Source of the DNA: Methanomassiliicoccaceae archaeon UBA480
GTDB lineage: Archaea > Thermoplasmatota > Thermoplasmata > Methanomassiliicoccales > Methanomethylophilaceae
DNA: 15,002 nt
Assembly: GCA_002506425.1 (NCBI GenBank)
Contig: DAXO01000055.1
Span: forward strand, 8,693-23,694
Direction: 5' to 3'
Shown: positions 13,182-15,002 of the stretch, piece by piece
How the letters are laid out: every line of letters begins with the position of its first letter
How positions within the stretch are numbered: position 1 is the first letter of the stretch
Notes under the pieces: generated by a model
What the model was told of the DNA's origin: nothing
Seen by the model: only the letters and a program-made list of their open reading frames with translations
Database searches by the model: none
Made by a program: the position numbers and the translations under genes

Positions 13182-14426
13182 GTGGAGAAGCAGTTCAACA
13201 CTCTGGCGGATTTCGACTACAGGGACAAGACCGTCCTTCTCAGGGTGGACATCAACTGCCCCCTGGACAAGAAGGACCTCCGCATCGTCAACGATGCGAG
13301 GATAAGGAGGATCGTTCCCACCGTGAGGGAGCTCGTGGGGAAGAGGGCCAAGGTCGTCATGCTCGCCCACCAGAGCCGCAAGGGCGGATGGGACTTCATC
13401 CCCCTCGAGCAGCACGCCGAGCTTCTGTCCAAGCATCTCGGCATGCCCGTCGAGTACGTCGACGACGTGATCGGCGACAAGGCCGTAGAGGCCATCAAGG
13501 CCCTGAAGCCCGGCTCCGTGCTCCTCCTCGGCAATGTCAGGGAGATCGACAGCGAGACCGCCAAGGGCGATATGATGAAGCATTCCGAGGGCGAGATCGT
13601 GAAGACGCTCGCTCCGCTCATCGACTACTACGTATGCGACGCCTTCGGGGCCGCCCACAGGTCCCAGTGCTCCCTGGTCGGATTCGAGCCCAAGGTGCCC
13701 TCGGCATCCGGAAGGCTGATGGCCAAGGAGATCTACGCGCTCAATGCAATATTCGGGCATCCCCGCCGCCCCTCCGTGTTCATTCTCGGAGGAGCCAAAT
13801 TCGGAGATGTCTCCGAGATGATCGACAGGGTCCTCGGAAGCGGCATGGCCGACACCGTGATCCTGGTCGGACTCGTTGGCAACGCCTACCTGCTGGCACG
13901 CGGAGTCGACATAGGGGAGGCGAGCATGAACGTCCTCAAGGACGAGCTCACACCCGAGAACCTCCAGGCGGCGAAGGACATCCTGTCCAAGTACGGACAG
14001 AGGGTCCTGCTCCCGGTGGATGTCGCTGTAGAGAGGGACGGCAGGCGCGTCTCCGTGAACACCGGAGACCTCCCCACCAAGGAGCCCGCGCTCGACATCG
14101 GCGATGCTTCCGCGGAGAAGTTCCGCAAGGTCATCATGTCCTCCAAGACCAGCTTCATGTCCGGCCCTGCCGGGATGATCGAGAAGGACGGATTCGAGGT
14201 CGGCACCCGCATAATCATGACCGCAATGGTCGACAGCGGAGGCCAGTCCGTCATCGGAGGAGGGCATACCGGAGGCGCGGCCGAGAGGTTCGACCTCGCG
14301 GACCGCTTCTCGTACGTGAGCACCGGAGGAGGCGCTCTCGAGACGTTCCTCCTGGGGAAGCCCCTGCCCGTCATCGAGGCGCTCAAGCACTCGAGGAACG
14401 TTTTCGGGGAGACGAAGGGCGAGTGA
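13182..14426 (+). CDS. pgk: Phosphoglycerate kinase, archaeal type
   Basis: Transfers phosphate between 1,3-bisphosphoglycerate/ADP and 3-phosphoglycerate/ATP. 414 residues from the chosen GTG start, normal for archaea. Motifs: TVLLRVDINCPLD near residues 17-29, LAHQSRKGGWDF (61-72), VCDAFGAAHRSQCSLVGF (151-168), the nucleotide-binding ILGGAKFGDVSEM, and the C-terminal GGGHTGG and STGGGALETFLLGKPLP segments. Two in-frame GTG codons, 13176 and 13182, follow the gap stop. GAGG at 13170-13173 gives proper spacing only for 13182, which also matches the usual short N-terminus before FNTL. The frame is open further upstream but there overlaps gap. It is the second gene of the gap-pgk pair and is probably translated from the same mRNA. 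Confidence 0.96.
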   Translation: MEKQFNTLADFDYRDKTVLLRVDINCPLDKKDLRIVNDARIRRIVPTVRELVGKRAKVVMLAHQSRKGGWDFIPLEQHAELLSKHLGMPVEYVDDVIGDKAVEAIKALKPGSVLLLGNVREIDSETAKGDMMKHSEGEIVKTLAPLIDYYVCDAFGAAHRSQCSLVGFEPKVPSASGRLMAKEIYALNAIFGHPRRPSVFILGGAKFGDVSEMIDRVLGSGMADTVILVGLVGNAYLLARGVDIGEASMNVLKDELTPENLQAAKDILSKYGQRVLLPVDVAVERDGRRVSVNTGDLPTKEPALDIGDASAEKFRKVIMSSKTSFMSGPAGMIEKDGFEVGTRIIMTAMVDSGGQSVIGGGHTGGAAERFDLADRFSYVSTGGGALETFLLGKPLPVIEALKHSRNVFGETKGE

Positions 14427-14434
14427 CGAAAGCC

Positions 14435-14441
14435 TTTATAA
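14435..14441 (+). promoter_or_regulatory. Candidate TATA box of the small membrane protein gene
   Basis: TTTATAA lies in the 36-bp gap after pgk, centred about 26 bp before the ATG at 14463. This is the textbook archaeal spacing for a leaderless transcript, so the gene is likely transcribed independently of gap-pgk. Confidence 0.6.
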
Positions 14442-14462
14442 GAAAATCAGGATGCGGACGCG

Positions 14463-14834
14463 ATGGCCAAAAAGAAGAGGCGGATAACGGAGCAGCCCGA
14501 GGAGGAGTACGAGTTCACTCCTACGGAATTCAACGAGAGGGAGTTCATACTCAAGGACCTCTACATGACCAAGATCTTCGTCGTGGTCATGGCGTTCGCC
14601 ATCGTGACGGGAATCGTCACGGCACTGGTCACCGACCATCTGGGGGACTTCGGATGGATCATCGCCACGCTCATATCGTTCGCGGTATGCGGCTCTCTCG
14701 GCAAGATCCTCGGCGCCCTCGGATTCAGGATGGACATGGTCGAGGCCAAGTCCATGATCGGGAACTATCTCCTGTTCCTGGTCCTCGCGCTGGGAATATG
14801 CATCCTGCTCACGAACGAACCGTTCGTCTTCTGA
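14463..14834 (+). CDS. Small membrane protein with three predicted helices, function unknown
   Basis: 123 residues; I do not recognise the family. The N-terminus is charged and probably cytoplasmic: MAKKKRR, then an acidic run rich in E and Y up to about residue 33. Three hydrophobic segments follow at about 36-56 (KIFVVVMAFAIVTGIVTALV), 64-86 (GWIIATLISFAVCGSLGKIL) and 99-117 (IGNYLLFLVLALGICILL). The loop around 87-98 (FRMDMVEAKSMI) is amphipathic. With a positively charged start, the first helix should run from inside to outside. There is no signal peptidase site, no catalytic motif and no cofactor motif. It has its own near-ideal promoter behind pgk and ends 54 bp before the end of a convergent gene. 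A structural or accessory membrane role is all that can be suggested. Confidence 0.8.
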   Translation: MAKKKRRITEQPEEEYEFTPTEFNEREFILKDLYMTKIFVVVMAFAIVTGIVTALVTDHLGDFGWIIATLISFAVCGSLGKILGALGFRMDMVEAKSMIGNYLLFLVLALGICILLTNEPFVF

Positions 14835-14852
14835 ACGGCCCTTTGAAATCCA

Positions 14853-14872
14853 GGCCCGGGTCGCCCCGGGCC
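14853..14872. terminator. GC-rich hairpin between convergent genes
   Basis: GGCCCGGG - TCGC - CCCGGGCC forms a perfect 8-bp stem with a 4-nt loop, in the 54-bp gap between the ends of the membrane protein gene and the convergent diphosphatase gene. It lacks a U-tract of the kind archaeal termination usually relies on (it is followed by ATAATTCT), so termination or mRNA 3' protection is likely but not certain. Confidence 0.5.
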
Positions 14873-14888
14873 ATAATTCTACAGAAAA

Positions 14889-15002
14889 TCAGATGAGTCC
14901 TTCCTTCTTCAGGGCCTCTATCAGCAGCCTCACCGCGTTGCCGCGATGGGACACAGTGTTCTTCTCATCAAGCGGGATCTCGGCGAAGGTCCTCTCGCCG
15001 TC
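14889..15002 (-). CDS. rdgB: XTP/dITP diphosphatase (HAM1/RdgB family), C-terminal fragment
   Basis: Only the last 37 codons are in the window; the gene continues past position 15002. The translation ends with RTFAEIPLDEKNTVSHRGNA followed by VRLLIEALKKEGLI. The TFAE-(x)4-EKN-(x)2-SHR pattern is the C-terminal signature of HAM1/RdgB non-canonical purine NTP pyrophosphatases, with the conserved lysine, serine, histidine and arginine of the base-binding site. These enzymes hydrolyse XTP, ITP and dITP to monophosphates and so keep deaminated purines out of nucleic acids. The gene converges with the small membrane protein gene. The fragment is short, but the motif is distinctive. Confidence 0.85.
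   Translation of the reverse strand, partial: DGERTFAEIPLDEKNTVSHRGNAVRLLIEALKKEGLI

Noticed and set aside
12113..14390. Long minus-strand open frames opposite gap and pgk
   Set aside because: They mirror strongly conserved plus-strand enzymes and have the repetitive D/V/H/G/L composition of GC-rich shadows.
1..15002. CRISPR arrays, transposases, integrases, phage genes or a defence island
   Set aside because: No regularly spaced repeats, no mobile-element genes and no terminal inverted repeats are visible. The only long repeats are within the ilvB duplication.

Overview
The window looks archaeal. It carries an archaeal-type (type II) glyceraldehyde-3-phosphate dehydrogenase, an archaeal phosphoglycerate kinase, a class I archaeal CCA-adding enzyme, a tRNA gene without an encoded CCA, an archaeal DUF234-type ATPase, and TATA-like boxes placed 26-32 bp upstream of several start codons, as expected for leaderless or short-leader transcripts. 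Base composition is GC-rich (about 60% by eye). With an Ech-type energy-converting hydrogenase operon, this fits a methanogen-like euryarchaeon. A high-GC member of Methanomassiliicoccales / Thermoplasmatota is my best guess, but no taxonomic marker in the window proves it.

Layout. (1) Positions 1-3646, minus strand: echA-B-C-D-E in the canonical Ech order (NuoL-, NuoH-, NuoB-, NuoC- and NuoD-like subunits), tightly overlapped and cut off by the window start inside echE. (2) 3647-3786: divergent promoter region. (3) 3787-7114, plus strand: a degenerate DUF234 ATPase whose reading frame runs 217 bp into glpK (glycerol kinase), then an AT-rich regulatory stretch and a small winged-helix protein. 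(4) 7182-12070, minus strand: read in transcription order, two tandem acetolactate synthase large-subunit genes (ilvB2, ilvB1), the CCA-adding enzyme and tRNA-Pro(UGG). (5) 12071-12151: divergent promoter region. (6) 12152-14834, plus strand: gap (type II GAPDH) and pgk 10 bp apart, then a three-helix membrane protein of unknown function with its own promoter. (7) A GC hairpin at 14853-14872, then the C-terminal end of a convergent XTP/dITP diphosphatase gene.

How the genes work together. Ech couples ferredoxin and H2 redox chemistry to an ion gradient. GAPDH and PGK form the lower-glycolysis/gluconeogenesis pair. The acetolactate synthases begin branched-chain amino acid synthesis. The CCA enzyme matures tRNAs such as the adjacent tRNA-Pro. 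The rest are housekeeping or unassigned. There is no gene-free stretch longer than 300 bases.

I see no CRISPR array, insertion sequence, phage gene or clearly new multi-gene system. The observations most worth a second look are: the loss of a key substrate-channel tryptophan in one acetolactate synthase paralog; the ATPase with eroded Walker B and nuclease-like motifs and an apparently lost stop codon; a possible non-canonical start in ilvB2; a long echC/echD coding overlap; and a weak D-arm in tRNA-Pro.
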